Shown here: positions 6,714 to 14,475 of the stretch, piece by piece
Layout: the number at the start of each line of letters is the position of its first letter
Position numbering within the stretch: position 1 is the first letter of the stretch
The notes under the pieces: model-generated
What the model was told of the DNA's origin: nothing
Seen by the model: only the letters and a program-made list of their open reading frames with translations
Database searches by the model: none
Position numbers and translations under genes: made by a program
Assembly (NCBI GenBank): GCA_964637485.1
Contig: CAZWUU010000005.1
Coordinates: forward strand, 1-28,109
Reading direction: 5' to 3'
Length of the DNA: 28,109 nt
DNA from: C7867-002 sp964637485
GTDB lineage: Bacteria > Patescibacteriota > Minisyncoccia > Phycocordibacterales > PALSA-1337

Positions 6714-7589
6714 ATGCATGAAATAAGTGTGATTGGTATAGATAGATATCCCGAAACCTTGCGCAACATATCCAGACCGCCAAATAATCTTTACGTGAGA
6801 GGCTCATTACCCTCTTCCGTACACACAAAGTATCTCTGCATAGTCGGCTCACGCAACTGGACACACTATGGGAGAGATTCGCTGGAACGTGTGCTGTCTG
6901 ATCTTCGAGGCCTGCCTATATCCATAGTCTCTGGATTAGCGGTAGGCATAGACAGCATATCTCACATGCTGGCTATGAAGCTTGGGTTGCATTGCATTGC
7001 CTTTCCCGGATCCACCCTAGAATGGGATGCTATATATCCGCAGGAACATCGAACTCTTGCGACAATGATTTTAGATCATGGAGGAGCACTGTTATCCGAA
7101 TTTCCAGTTGGATATAAGACCGGAAAGTGGATATTTCCTTCCCGCAACAGACTGATGGCAGGAATATCTCACGCAACACTCATAGTCGAGGCCGCTAGAA
7201 AATCTGGTTCACTTCTTACCGCCAAATACGCGGAAGATTTCAGCCGAGATGTCATGGCCATACCTGGGTCAATATTTGCTGACAATTCATATGGTACAAA
7301 TCTGCTTATTAGCAGAGGTGCAACTCCCATTACCACCTCCAAGGACTTGGCCATATGTCTTGGCTTCGAGACACAAGTCTCTACAGATAAGCCAAGGCCT
7401 GTCCATTCGGTATCTGCTCACGAACAACAAATATTAAATACGATACGCGATGCACCACAAAAAAATGTTGATTGTATAGTCGCAGTCACCGGCATGTCGG
7501 TTGCAGATGTCATCCGTCATATTTCTAGTCTTGAACTGCAGGGAATGATACGAAATGAAAATGGTATTTTGTCGCTTGTTAATTCATAG
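6714..7589 (+). CDS. dprA: DNA-processing protein DprA
   Basis: DprA protects incoming single-stranded DNA and loads RecA during natural transformation. The Rossmann-like core shows IVGSRNWTHYG (43-53), SGLAVGIDSISH (73-84), the GSTLEWDAIYPQ stretch, LLSEFPVG, FPSRNRLMAGIS and IVEAARKSGSLLTA. A winged-helix domain forms the C-terminus (about 230-291). At 291 residues it lacks the N-terminal SAM-like extension of longer homologues. The ATG at 6714 has no SD. It is divergent from serS and is followed by topA, the same dprA-topA order seen in many bacteria. Together with the pseudopilins it hints at DNA uptake, although the uptake machinery itself is not in this window. Confidence 0.93.
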   Translation: MHEISVIGIDRYPETLRNISRPPNNLYVRGSLPSSVHTKYLCIVGSRNWTHYGRDSLERVLSDLRGLPISIVSGLAVGIDSISHMLAMKLGLHCIAFPGSTLEWDAIYPQEHRTLATMILDHGGALLSEFPVGYKTGKWIFPSRNRLMAGISHATLIVEAARKSGSLLTAKYAEDFSRDVMAIPGSIFADNSYGTNLLISRGATPITTSKDLAICLGFETQVSTDKPRPVHSVSAHEQQILNTIRDAPQKNVDCIVAVTGMSVADVIRHISSLELQGMIRNENGILSLVNS

Positions 7590-7594
7590 ATTAT

Positions 7595-7623
7595 TTGCTC
7601 ATTGGTGAAATATTGTGTAATAC
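7595..7623 (+). promoter_or_regulatory. topA promoter, predicted near-leaderless
   Basis: TTGCTC (7595-7600), 17 bases, then TAATAC (7618-7623). The ATG used for topA begins ten bases past the -10 box, so the leader would be only two or three bases. Confidence 0.6.
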
Positions 7624-7632
7624 TGATTGCCA

Positions 7633-9885
7633 ATGAATCTCGTCATTGTCGAATCCCCATCGAAAGCAAAAACGATCTCAAAGTATTTGGGAGACGGTTT
7701 TACGGTAAGAGCCTCTGTTGGCCATGTGAGAGACCTACCAAAATCAAACAAAAAAGCCGTAGACATTGAACACGGTTTTGTACCACATTATGAAATCGTA
7801 CCCAAGAAGCAAGTCGTTATCGATGAAATTTCCTCATTAGGCAAGAAGTCTAGCAAAATCATTCTTGCCACCGACCCCGATCGAGAAGGAGAAGCCATAG
7901 CCTGGCACATAAAGGAAGTGCTTAAAGATACTCTCGGCAAAAAAGTTGAAGACAAGATTTCCAGGATTACATTCCATGAAATTACAAAGGATGCCGTAAA
8001 TGAGGCAATGAATCATCCGAGAAATATTGACGAACATCTGAGAGAAGCCCAGGAAGCCAGACGCGTTCTCGACAGATTGGTCGGTTATGAATTGTCCGGA
8101 CTGGTCTGGAAGAAGGTTAGGTACGGACTGTCTGCAGGCAGAGTGCAATCACCCGCACTTCGCATAATAATGGAGCGCGAACGCGAAATCAGAGATTTCA
8201 AGCCAGAAAAATATTGGTCTATTCACGGCTTTTGGAATCTAAACGACGGCAAGGATAGACTTGAATTATCATGCGCCGAAGAACCGAGGCAATATGATGT
8301 TGTAGAAAATATTCTAAATAAGGCAAAAAGTGAGACCTGGAAAATTATTTCTGTAGAGGAATCAGATGTTAAAAGATCTCCACGAGCCCCGTTTACGACA
8401 TCCACATTACAGCAGGCGGCCAGTACGCGATATGGATTTACACCTTCTCGAACGATGGCTATTGCGCAAAAGCTCTATGAGGCTGGACATATCACATATA
8501 TGCGCACAGACTCGACAAATCTAGGGGATCAGGCCATCGCTCAAATAGCAGGAGTTATCAAGAAAACATACGGCGACCAATATTTGAGTACCAGAAAATA
8601 TACCACCAAGTCAAAGAACGCTCAGGAAGCCCACGAAGCAATCCGACCTACAAATGTATCGAAATCATCGTTCGGACACACGGATGAACAAAAGAAGCTC
8701 TACAAGCTGATATGGCAGAGAACTGTCGCGTCGCAAATGTCTGATGCGGTACTCGCCAGAACAAAAGTAGTTGCAAACATTGAGACCAGATCAATACCAA
8801 ACTTTGAAGCAAACGGCCAGAGAGTGGTATTTCAAGGCTGGCTCGCTGCAGATCCGGAATCTGTCGGGGATGAACGATCACTACCGAAGTGTAAAGATAA
8901 TGACCCATTACGTTTGGATAGTATTCAGGCAGATGAAAAAGAGACTCAACCCCCCTCTAGATATACAGAAGCGGGCCTCATCAAAGAGCTTGAAAAACGA
9001 GGTATAGGCAGACCATCGACTTATGCATCCATTTGTAAGACGATCGAGGATCGCGGGTATGTAGAAAAGGAAAACCGAACATTGAAGCCTACCGACACAG
9101 GAGATGTTGTCTCAACATTCCTGGAAGCGTATTTTCCGTCATATATCAGTGATGACTTTACAGCCGGCATGGAAAATCAACTAGATGAGATAGCGAACGG
9201 CGAGAGAACGTATGAGAAGACTTTGTCTGATTTTTATGGACCATTCCACAAGGAAGTTAGATCGAAGGAAAAGCTAGATAAGGTTACCAACCTAGGCCTT
9301 GCTGATAGTAAGTACAAATGCCCTAAATGTGGTTCAACTATGGAAATCAAGCTTGGACGAAATGGCAAATTCATATCATGCTCCAGATATCCTGACTGTG
9401 ACGGTGCTCTCACTATGGACGGTGTAGAGTTCAAGAAGGACGAGCCTATAGGCAATGATCCTGCGACGGGTCTACCAATATTTGTTTTGAACGGACGATA
9501 TGGACCTTATGTGCAACTCGGTCAGTCAATTCCAAAGGCTGACAAGAGAAGGAAGAAGAAGGTTTCTAGTGATCAAGCTGATGAAAAGTCCCCCGCTCCG
9601 ATAAAACCGAAGATGGCCTCAATACCGAAAGGTGGTGACCCTTCGAAGGTAACTGTCAGTGATGCCTTGAGATATTTGAGCTTACCAAAGGTACTTGGTG
9701 CAGATCCTGTATCAGGTTCAGAAATCAAGGTTGCCATAGGGCGCTTCGGACCATATGTGGTCAGAGATAAGGATTTTCGTTCGGTGAAGGCTCCGGATGA
9801 TGTTTATACCATAACACTTGAACGAGCTATTGTGTTGCTGAATACTCCAAAGCAAAAACGAGGCTTCCAGAAAAAAGCCAGGTGA
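7633..9885 (+). CDS. topA: DNA topoisomerase I (type IA)
   Basis: This enzyme relaxes negative supercoils through a transient 5'-phosphotyrosine link. It has an N-terminal Toprim domain with VIVESPSKAKTI and the metal motif TDPDREGEAIAWH (D81, D83, E85), then SAGRVQSPAL, and the catalytic Tyr289 in the TYMRTDSTNL motif. The C-terminus has one four-cysteine zinc finger (CPKC with CSRYPDC) followed by two GRxGPYV repeats (NGRYGPYVQLG and IGRFGPYVV). At 750 residues it is normal. I prefer the ATG at 7633 over an in-frame TTG at 7627, because the promoter leaves only a few bases before it. The stop at 9885 directly abuts the stop of the convergent pseudopilin gene, with no terminator between. Confidence 0.96.
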   Translation: MNLVIVESPSKAKTISKYLGDGFTVRASVGHVRDLPKSNKKAVDIEHGFVPHYEIVPKKQVVIDEISSLGKKSSKIILATDPDREGEAIAWHIKEVLKDTLGKKVEDKISRITFHEITKDAVNEAMNHPRNIDEHLREAQEARRVLDRLVGYELSGLVWKKVRYGLSAGRVQSPALRIIMEREREIRDFKPEKYWSIHGFWNLNDGKDRLELSCAEEPRQYDVVENILNKAKSETWKIISVEESDVKRSPRAPFTTSTLQQAASTRYGFTPSRTMAIAQKLYEAGHITYMRTDSTNLGDQAIAQIAGVIKKTYGDQYLSTRKYTTKSKNAQEAHEAIRPTNVSKSSFGHTDEQKKLYKLIWQRTVASQMSDAVLARTKVVANIETRSIPNFEANGQRVVFQGWLAADPESVGDERSLPKCKDNDPLRLDSIQADEKETQPPSRYTEAGLIKELEKRGIGRPSTYASICKTIEDRGYVEKENRTLKPTDTGDVVSTFLEAYFPSYISDDFTAGMENQLDEIANGERTYEKTLSDFYGPFHKEVRSKEKLDKVTNLGLADSKYKCPKCGSTMEIKLGRNGKFISCSRYPDCDGALTMDGVEFKKDEPIGNDPATGLPIFVLNGRYGPYVQLGQSIPKADKRRKKKVSSDQADEKSPAPIKPKMASIPKGGDPSKVTVSDALRYLSLPKVLGADPVSGSEIKVAIGRFGPYVVRDKDFRSVKAPDDVYTITLERAIVLLNTPKQKRGFQKKAR

Positions 9886-10689
9886 TTATTTTTCAAATCT
9901 GTATAGACGGACGTTGTCTACAATTCCAATAAAATATGTGTCGGTAAGTCCGTTAATAGTGCCCACAATGTCAGATGCGGTTCCAGACACACCGCCATAA
10001 GCATATACGATTGCATTCGCATTTGAACCAGAGCTATCAATTCTTCCATTAACATATATTGTAGAACCAATGCCTGCCTCAATCAGAAGGCATATATGTG
10101 TCCATTTATTCAGGGGTATTATCGCAGATCCGTACGCCCAACTATTCGCGGTTGTGTTTCTATACATCGCTCTTAACTTCCTGTCGGGATCAATCGCAAC
10201 ATATGATATCCCCGGCATACCGATCAATGCGCTTGAATAGCCTCCAGAACCAGTGTTGTAAGCAGTAGGATACAGCCAGGCACAGGCCATGCTCTTTCCC
10301 GCCGTCTCACCACCCACTAGGGTTATGACTGACTGTGAATCTAGGGGCGTAGCTAGCGAGACTTTATTTGTCCCATTGAACTGCAGAGCTTTACCGGCTA
10401 TTCCGTCTACCCATACCGGATTGCCAACGAGTGTTCCCGTATTATTCCTTCCAGACAGATCAGCAACGGTCGTTCCGGAACCCTCATCGAAATTCCATAT
10501 ACCCACTGCTGTTGCGCCTAATGTTCTATATAAATTTGCCTCAAATTGTAATGCGGCTGCTATTCTGGCTTTTTCTCTTGCACTATTTAACGATGCCAAA
10601 ACAATGCTAGCCAACATGCCTATTATTGAGATGACAACGAGAAGTTCGATGAGAGTGAAGCCTCGATATGGATTTTTCTTTGTTGACAT
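9886..10689 (-). CDS. Type IV pilin-like protein with LamG domain, copy 1
   Basis: This is a secreted pseudopilin of type IV pilus or type II secretion systems. The start is the ATG at 10689. The leader peptide ends at G10, followed by FTLIELLVVISIIGMLASIV with the conserved Glu at +5, a classic prepilin peptidase site and hydrophobic helix. A concanavalin/LamG-like domain covers about 60-267, starting GIWNFDEGSGTTVADLSG. Such proteins can bind glycans or surfaces; the ligand is unknown. The first ~150 residues are almost identical to copy 2, while the C-terminal half has diverged. An upstream in-frame GTG at 10707 is unlikely, because the -10 box lies three bases before it. Confidence 0.85.
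   Translation of the reverse strand: MSTKKNPYRGFTLIELLVVISIIGMLASIVLASLNSAREKARIAAALQFEANLYRTLGATAVGIWNFDEGSGTTVADLSGRNNTGTLVGNPVWVDGIAGKALQFNGTNKVSLATPLDSQSVITLVGGETAGKSMACAWLYPTAYNTGSGGYSSALIGMPGISYVAIDPDRKLRAMYRNTTANSWAYGSAIIPLNKWTHICLLIEAGIGSTIYVNGRIDSSGSNANAIVYAYGGVSGTASDIVGTINGLTDTYFIGIVDNVRLYRFEK
10382..10659 (-). repeat. 278-bp identical block shared with 11235-11512 (copy 1)
   Basis: By eye this block is identical to 11235-11512. It covers the prepilin helix and the start of the LamG domain. About six mismatches are scattered in the next ~100 bp toward the C-terminus, after which identity falls away. Confidence 0.85.
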
Positions 10690-10710
10690 AGTTCTTATAC
10701 TTAACACTTT

Positions 10711-10719
10711 ATTCTAGCA
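10711..10719 (-). promoter_or_regulatory. Extended -10 promoter for pilin-LamG copy 1
   Basis: TGcTAGAAT on the minus strand lies 21 bases before the ATG at 10689 and gives a leader of about 15 bases. Confidence 0.5.
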
Positions 10720-10738
10720 CGCAATACATTTAAATATG

Positions 10739-11548
10739 TTATTTTTCGAACTTATACAAGCGGACGCTGTCTATAATTCCAATGAAATAGACATTGTTCG
10801 TCCCATTCCATGTTCCAACAATGTCAGCTGGTGTACCGGCCACACCTCCATATGCATAGACCAAGGCGTTGGGATTTGATTGAAAGCTGTCTACCTTACC
10901 ATTAACGTAGAATGTGGCGCCGATTCCGGCCTCAATTAATATACAAGCATGCGTCCACTTATTAAGAGGAATCACTGATGTTCCATAAGCCCAACTGTTT
11001 GCTGACGTGTTTCTGTACATCGTCTGCAAATTTCTGGATGGATTGATCGCGAGATAGGCTATTCCGGGCATTGAATACATAGCATTTGAATAACCGCCAT
11101 CACCGATATTATACGCGGTAGGATACAGCCAGGCACAGACCATGCTCTTTCCCGCCGTCTCACCACCTACTAGAGCTATGACTGACTGTGAATCTAGGGG
11201 CGTAGCTAGCGAGACTTTATTTGTTCCATTAAATTGCAGAGCTTTACCGGCTATTCCGTCTACCCATACCGGATTGCCAACGAGTGTTCCCGTATTATTC
11301 CTTCCAGACAGATCAGCAACGGTCGTTCCGGAACCCTCATCGAAATTCCATATACCCACTGCTGTTGCGCCTAATGTTCTATATAAATTTGCCTCAAATT
11401 GTAATGCGGCTGCTATTCTGGCTTTTTCTCTTGCACTATTTAACGATGCCAAAACAATGCTAGCCAACATGCCTATTATTGAGATGACAACGAGAAGTTC
11501 GATGAGAGTGAATGCTTTACTTCTTCCTTTTATTGAGGACGAGAGCAT
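10739..11548 (-). CDS. Type IV pilin-like protein with LamG domain, copy 2
   Basis: This is the tandem paralogue of copy 1, 269 residues long, with the leader MLSSSIKGRSKA and then FTLIELLVVISIIGMLASIV. The residue before the cleavage site is Ala rather than the usual Gly; Ala is tolerated in some prepilins. The LamG-like domain fills the rest. The ATG at 11548 lies six bases after the parB stop and has no SD, so it is probably translated from the parB transcript. Compared with copy 1, residues up to about 145 are nearly identical and later ones differ at many positions (for example NTGSGGYSSALIG against NIGDGGYSNAMYS). This suggests diversification of the ligand-facing part. Confidence 0.85.
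   Translation of the reverse strand: MLSSSIKGRSKAFTLIELLVVISIIGMLASIVLASLNSAREKARIAAALQFEANLYRTLGATAVGIWNFDEGSGTTVADLSGRNNTGTLVGNPVWVDGIAGKALQFNGTNKVSLATPLDSQSVIALVGGETAGKSMVCAWLYPTAYNIGDGGYSNAMYSMPGIAYLAINPSRNLQTMYRNTSANSWAYGTSVIPLNKWTHACILIEAGIGATFYVNGKVDSFQSNPNALVYAYGGVAGTPADIVGTWNGTNNVYFIGIIDSVRLYKFEK
11235..11512 (-). repeat. 278-bp identical block (copy 2)
   Basis: Partner of 10382-10659. Identity stops abruptly at 11512, immediately before the codons for the different leader peptide. Confidence 0.85.
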
Positions 11549-11554
11549 ATAATG

Positions 11555-12508
11555 CTATATAGCGAAATTCTTCAGCGAATATAGATCTGTATTATCATCA
11601 TTTTCTTTATCCTGGGCTGATCTGTCATCGACTACCTGAACCTCGGGGTCATCATTTTTCTGAGAAGTCTTTGCAACTTGATCACTGCCAAGTCTCTCTA
11701 GTAGTGATCGCAAATCATCGGGGCTGAAGAAATCTATAGTGAGCTTTCCTCCCTCAGCGCTCTTTTCTATCCTAACCCTAGTTCCCAGAGATTCAGTAAA
11801 GCTTTTTTCCAACTCGATGATGGTCGGATCGAGATATTTTGCCTTATTTCTTATCTTTTCTGTAGCCACGCGTCGAGATAGTGATTCAGCTTCTCTTACT
11901 GTAAGTTTCTTGGATGTGATCTCCTTGAATAGCACCATCTGCTCTTCCGGTCTATCGGCAAGCATGAGAAGAGGTCTGGTATGGCCTTCAGATATTTGTC
12001 CATCCTGGAGAGCTGTGATCATATCGTCTGGAAGCGATAGTATTCGCATCGAATTTGAAACGTACTCTCGACTCTTACCCATCTTGTCGGCAATTTCAGC
12101 CTGCTTCATCTTGAATTCCTTGGCTAGACGCTCGAATGACCTGGCGCGATCTACAGGATTCAGGTCCTCTCTTTGCAAATTTTCTATGATCGCAAGTTCT
12201 AGTTTTACTTTTCCATCCTCCTCCCCGCTCCTTATAAGGACAGGCACTTGAGCCAATCCGGCGAGCTTCGATGCACGCAATCTACGCTCTCCTGATATGA
12301 GTTCGTATTCTACACTCATACCTCCATCGTCCTTATAAACCTCTTTTCTCGTCACAACTAGTGGCTGTAGCACTCCGTACATTTTTATGGAGTCAGCCAG
12401 ATCTTTTAATTTGTCCTGGTCGAATTCACGTCTCGGCTGATATGGATTTGGCGATATTTTCTCCAGTTCAACCCAAAAAACTGCATTGTTTACATATGTT
12501 CCTGACAT
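11555..12508 (-). CDS. parB: Chromosome-partitioning protein ParB
   Basis: ParB is a CTP-dependent clamp that loads at parS sites and recruits SMC. Motifs are the N-terminal PNPYQPRR, the GERRLR CTP-binding box (73-78), the ENLQREDLNP box (109-118), a helix-turn-helix around 134-156 (KQAEIADKMGKSREYVSNSM) and ISEGHTRPLL. The acidic, D/N-rich tail (about 275-305) is followed by DLYSLKNFAI. At 317 residues the length is normal. No parA neighbour and no obvious parS palindrome (TGTTTCACGTGAAACA type) were seen in the window. The ATG lies six bases after an extended -10 box, so the mRNA should be leaderless. Pilin copy 2 follows at once. Confidence 0.93.
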   Translation of the reverse strand: MSGTYVNNAVFWVELEKISPNPYQPRREFDQDKLKDLADSIKMYGVLQPLVVTRKEVYKDDGGMSVEYELISGERRLRASKLAGLAQVPVLIRSGEEDGKVKLELAIIENLQREDLNPVDRARSFERLAKEFKMKQAEIADKMGKSREYVSNSMRILSLPDDMITALQDGQISEGHTRPLLMLADRPEEQMVLFKEITSKKLTVREAESLSRRVATEKIRNKAKYLDPTIIELEKSFTESLGTRVRIEKSAEGGKLTIDFFSPDDLRSLLERLGSDQVAKTSQKNDDPEVQVVDDRSAQDKENDDNTDLYSLKNFAI

Positions 12509-12514
12509 GATTTT

Positions 12515-12523
12515 ATTTTAGCA
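12515..12523 (-). promoter_or_regulatory. Extended -10 promoter for parB, predicted leaderless
   Basis: TGcTAAAAT (minus strand), then six bases, then ATG. The expected transcription start falls on the A of the start codon. Confidence 0.65.
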
Positions 12524-12550
12524 CAAAAATATTGTAGACTGTGCCCACAA

Positions 12551-12632
12551 GCCGGGATGGCGGAACTGGTAGACGCACACGACTCAAAATCGTGCGGAGC
12601 AATCCATGGGAGTTCGATTCTCCCTCCCGGCA
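12551..12632 (+). tRNA. tRNA-Leu(CAA)
   Basis: Class II tRNA with acceptor GCCGGGA/TCCCGGC, anticodon stem CACGA/TCGTG around loop CTCAAAA (anticodon CAA), a long variable arm and T-loop TTCGATT. The discriminator is A and CCA is not encoded. The anticodon loop has A36-A37-A38, the recognition element of MiaA, whose gene starts four bases downstream. Confidence 0.96.
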
Positions 12633-12636
12633 CAGC

Positions 12637-13539
12637 ATGAAAACAAAAATAATCATCATAGTCGGTCCAACCGCGTCCGGTAAAAGTGCTTTAGCAGTAG
12701 ATATTGCAAGGCAGATCGGCGGTGAAATAATATCTGCAGATTCTCGACAAGTTTACAAAGGCTTGGATATAGGTACAGGTAAAGTTACAAGTGAAGAAAC
12801 GCAGGGTATCCCTCATCACTGTCTAGACATAGCTTCACCGGACACGCGATTTACAGCGATGGATTGGAAAAAATCGGCACAGCAAGCCATAAATGATATT
12901 ACCAACCGTGGCCATGTCCCGATAGTTTGCGGAGGCACTGGCTTTTATATAGACACGTTGATAAATGATCTGGGCTTTCCAGACGTGGCGGTTGATGAGA
13001 ATGAACAGAAGGAATTGGAAACGAAATCAGCCGATGATCTATTTGCTGAGCTACAAAAGCTGGATCCTGAAAGAGCTAAAACTATTGATCTAAAGAATAA
13101 GCGCAGATTGTCACGAGCTATAATAATCGCTCGTTCGATCGGTCATGTGCCCGTCATCCAGAGACCTAAGGAATCAATCTATGATCCCATATATGTCGGA
13201 ATTAGTGTTGGTGATGTGGCATTACGTGAACGTATAAAGTCCAGACTCATATCACGGCTTGAAAACGGCATGATAGAAGAAGTGCAAGGATTGCTCGATA
13301 GGGGCTTATCGCTCGATCGCATGAATGAACTGGGCCTTGAATACAGATACATATCGCAATACATAGAAAATAGGATATCTCTCGAGGATATGACAAAGCT
13401 TTTGTATATCCGAATATGTCAGTACGCCAAAAGACAGAAGACTTGGTGGAAAAGGAATCCGAATATTAAATGGTTTGATATAAACGACCTATCTCAGGCT
13501 GTGCTTTTTGTGATGAATGAATGCAAGATCAGGTCGTAA
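12637..13539 (+). CDS. miaA: tRNA dimethylallyltransferase MiaA
   Basis: MiaA transfers a dimethylallyl group to A37 of tRNAs that read UNN codons. The 300-residue protein starts at the ATG at 12637, four bases after tRNA-Leu(CAA); longer in-frame extensions would translate the tRNA and are rejected. Motifs are the P-loop GPTASGKS (10-17), ISADSRQVYKGLDIGTGK, the PHHCLDI motif, CGGTGFYIDTLI and the C-terminal YAKRQKTWWKR, all typical. No SD is visible. Co-transcription with the tRNA followed by 3' cleavage would leave a near-leaderless mRNA. The 3' end overlaps the convergent NUDIX gene by 51 bases. Confidence 0.95.
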   Translation: MKTKIIIIVGPTASGKSALAVDIARQIGGEIISADSRQVYKGLDIGTGKVTSEETQGIPHHCLDIASPDTRFTAMDWKKSAQQAINDITNRGHVPIVCGGTGFYIDTLINDLGFPDVAVDENEQKELETKSADDLFAELQKLDPERAKTIDLKNKRRLSRAIIIARSIGHVPVIQRPKESIYDPIYVGISVGDVALRERIKSRLISRLENGMIEEVQGLLDRGLSLDRMNELGLEYRYISQYIENRISLEDMTKLLYIRICQYAKRQKTWWKRNPNIKWFDINDLSQAVLFVMNECKIRS

Positions 13540-13995
13540 TCCGTACTCTAGATACAGAGCGTGATGTTCCTCTACCGCTCTCACACAAGCAGTGAGTCGA
13601 ACAGCCAAAACTCGTCCGAGGAGCGGTCTTGCTTCCTTAAGTGAAACAAATCTATAGGCCAAAACCTCTGATGTCTGCAACTTAATTTTCGATATTTGTT
13701 CATCTGTTATTACACCGCAATTAAATACATATTGAACACTTTCATCCTTGGACGAATGTCTTGGTATGTAATCCACGCATACAAAATCTGCTTTTTTTAA
13801 CTTCAACCCAATCTCCTCATGTACCTCTCTAAGACACGCGTCTCTAGGTGATTCATTTTTATCAATCGTGCCACCAGGTGTAGACCAATGTTCCTTATGA
13901 ACCGGCTTAATGATCAGTATTTTTCCATTACGATTAAAAATGAGAGCTCCCGCTCCCATCCTCTTCTTGGGTAATTTTTTATAATATTGCTCCAT
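13489..13995 (-). CDS. NUDIX hydrolase
   Basis: NUDIX enzymes hydrolyse nucleoside diphosphates linked to another moiety. The box is intact: GGTIDKNESPRDACLREVHE followed by EIGL, matching Gx5Ex7REUxEExGU, with Glu48, Arg56 and the Glu60/Glu61 pair expected for metal binding. The substrate is not predictable; mutated nucleotides and nucleotide sugars are both common in the family. The ATG at 13995 (MEQYYKKLPKK) is preferred, giving 168 residues. Further in-frame ATGs up to 14115 would add a hydrophobic stretch with no sign of conservation. A TGaTAAAAT extended -10 box lies about 18 bases upstream. It overlaps the miaA 3' end on the opposite strand. Confidence 0.88.
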   Translation of the reverse strand: MEQYYKKLPKKRMGAGALIFNRNGKILIIKPVHKEHWSTPGGTIDKNESPRDACLREVHEEIGLKLKKADFVCVDYIPRHSSKDESVQYVFNCGVITDEQISKIKLQTSEVLAYRFVSLKEARPLLGRVLAVRLTACVRAVEEHHALYLEYGLRPDLAFIHHKKHSLR

Positions 13996-14134
13996 GATTT
14001 TATGGAAGGGAAATTTTATCACGGGCACATTCATTAGAGCAATGTTGAAATGATACAGACAAATAAATGTTACGGGCCAAGATAATGAGAGACGCTCCAT
14101 ACGAAGCCATAACACAGCACAGAGTGGATCACGG

Positions 14135-14205
14135 CGGGCGATCGAGGAATCGAACCTCGGACAGCGGTTTTGGAGACCGCAGTTATACCACTTAACTAAT
14201 CGCCC
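14135..14205 (-). tRNA. tRNA-Trp(CCA)
   Basis: Acceptor GGGCGAT/ATCGCCC, anticodon stem GCGGT/ACCGC around loop CTCCAAA (anticodon CCA), T-arm CGAGG/CCTCG. The discriminator is G, usual for tRNA-Trp, and terminal CCA is not encoded. It lies 43 bases downstream of rpmG on the same strand, the order known from rpmG-trpT-secE-nusG clusters. Confidence 0.96.
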
Positions 14206-14248
14206 AATGTACGGTCGAATTATAGCAATAAACCACTAACCGAGAAAA

Positions 14249-14404
14249 TTATTTCTTAGACTCTTTGAAGACTACGTGCTTTCGCAACTTCGAGCTGTAT
14301 TTCTTGAGTTCTATTTTCCTTTCAACCTTCTTCTTATTCTTGCGCGTCCAATACACTTCTCCGGTTTCCTTGTTTTTGAGCTGTATAAGCTGATCTTGAG
14401 ACAT
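14249..14404 (-). CDS. rpmG: 50S ribosomal protein L33
   Basis: This 51-residue basic protein begins MSQDQLIQLKNKETGEVYWT and ends VVFKESKK. Order and spacing of the TGEVYWTRKNKKK stretch, ELKKYSSKLRKHVVFKE and the length are characteristic of L33. It has no cysteine, so it is the zinc-free type. There is no SD. A good promoter (TTGCGG, 17 bp, TATAGT) lies upstream, giving a leader of about 14 bases. tRNA-Trp follows on the same strand and is probably co-transcribed; secE and nusG, the usual next genes, are not here. Confidence 0.92.
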   Translation of the reverse strand: MSQDQLIQLKNKETGEVYWTRKNKKKVERKIELKKYSSKLRKHVVFKESKK

Positions 14405-14424
14405 GGTATTTTTGATGTCAGAGT

Positions 14425-14453
14425 ACTATAACCTAACTTGCGATACTCCGCAA
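14425..14453 (-). promoter_or_regulatory. rpmG promoter
   Basis: TTGCGG (14448-14453), 17 bases, TATAGT (14425-14430). Spacing is ideal and the -10 is one change from consensus. Confidence 0.7.
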
Positions 14454-14463
14454 GGAGACATAG

Positions 14464-14475
14464 AATGGCCATATG
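14464..14475 (+). promoter_or_regulatory. Three-codon minigene coupled to alr
   Basis: AAGGAG (14453-14458) sits five bases before an ATG at 14464 that reads Met-Ala-Ile-stop. Its TGA overlaps the alr ATG at 14473 (ATGA). The SD is well placed for the minigene and 14 bases from alr, so alr may be started by re-initiation. Confidence 0.35.

Noticed and set aside
12541..12636. Extension of miaA upstream through tRNA-Leu(CAA)
   Set aside because: It would translate the tRNA; the family start fits the ATG at 12637.
13996..14115. N-terminal extension of the NUDIX hydrolase
   Set aside because: The added hydrophobic residues lack family support and a -10 box fits the ATG at 13995.
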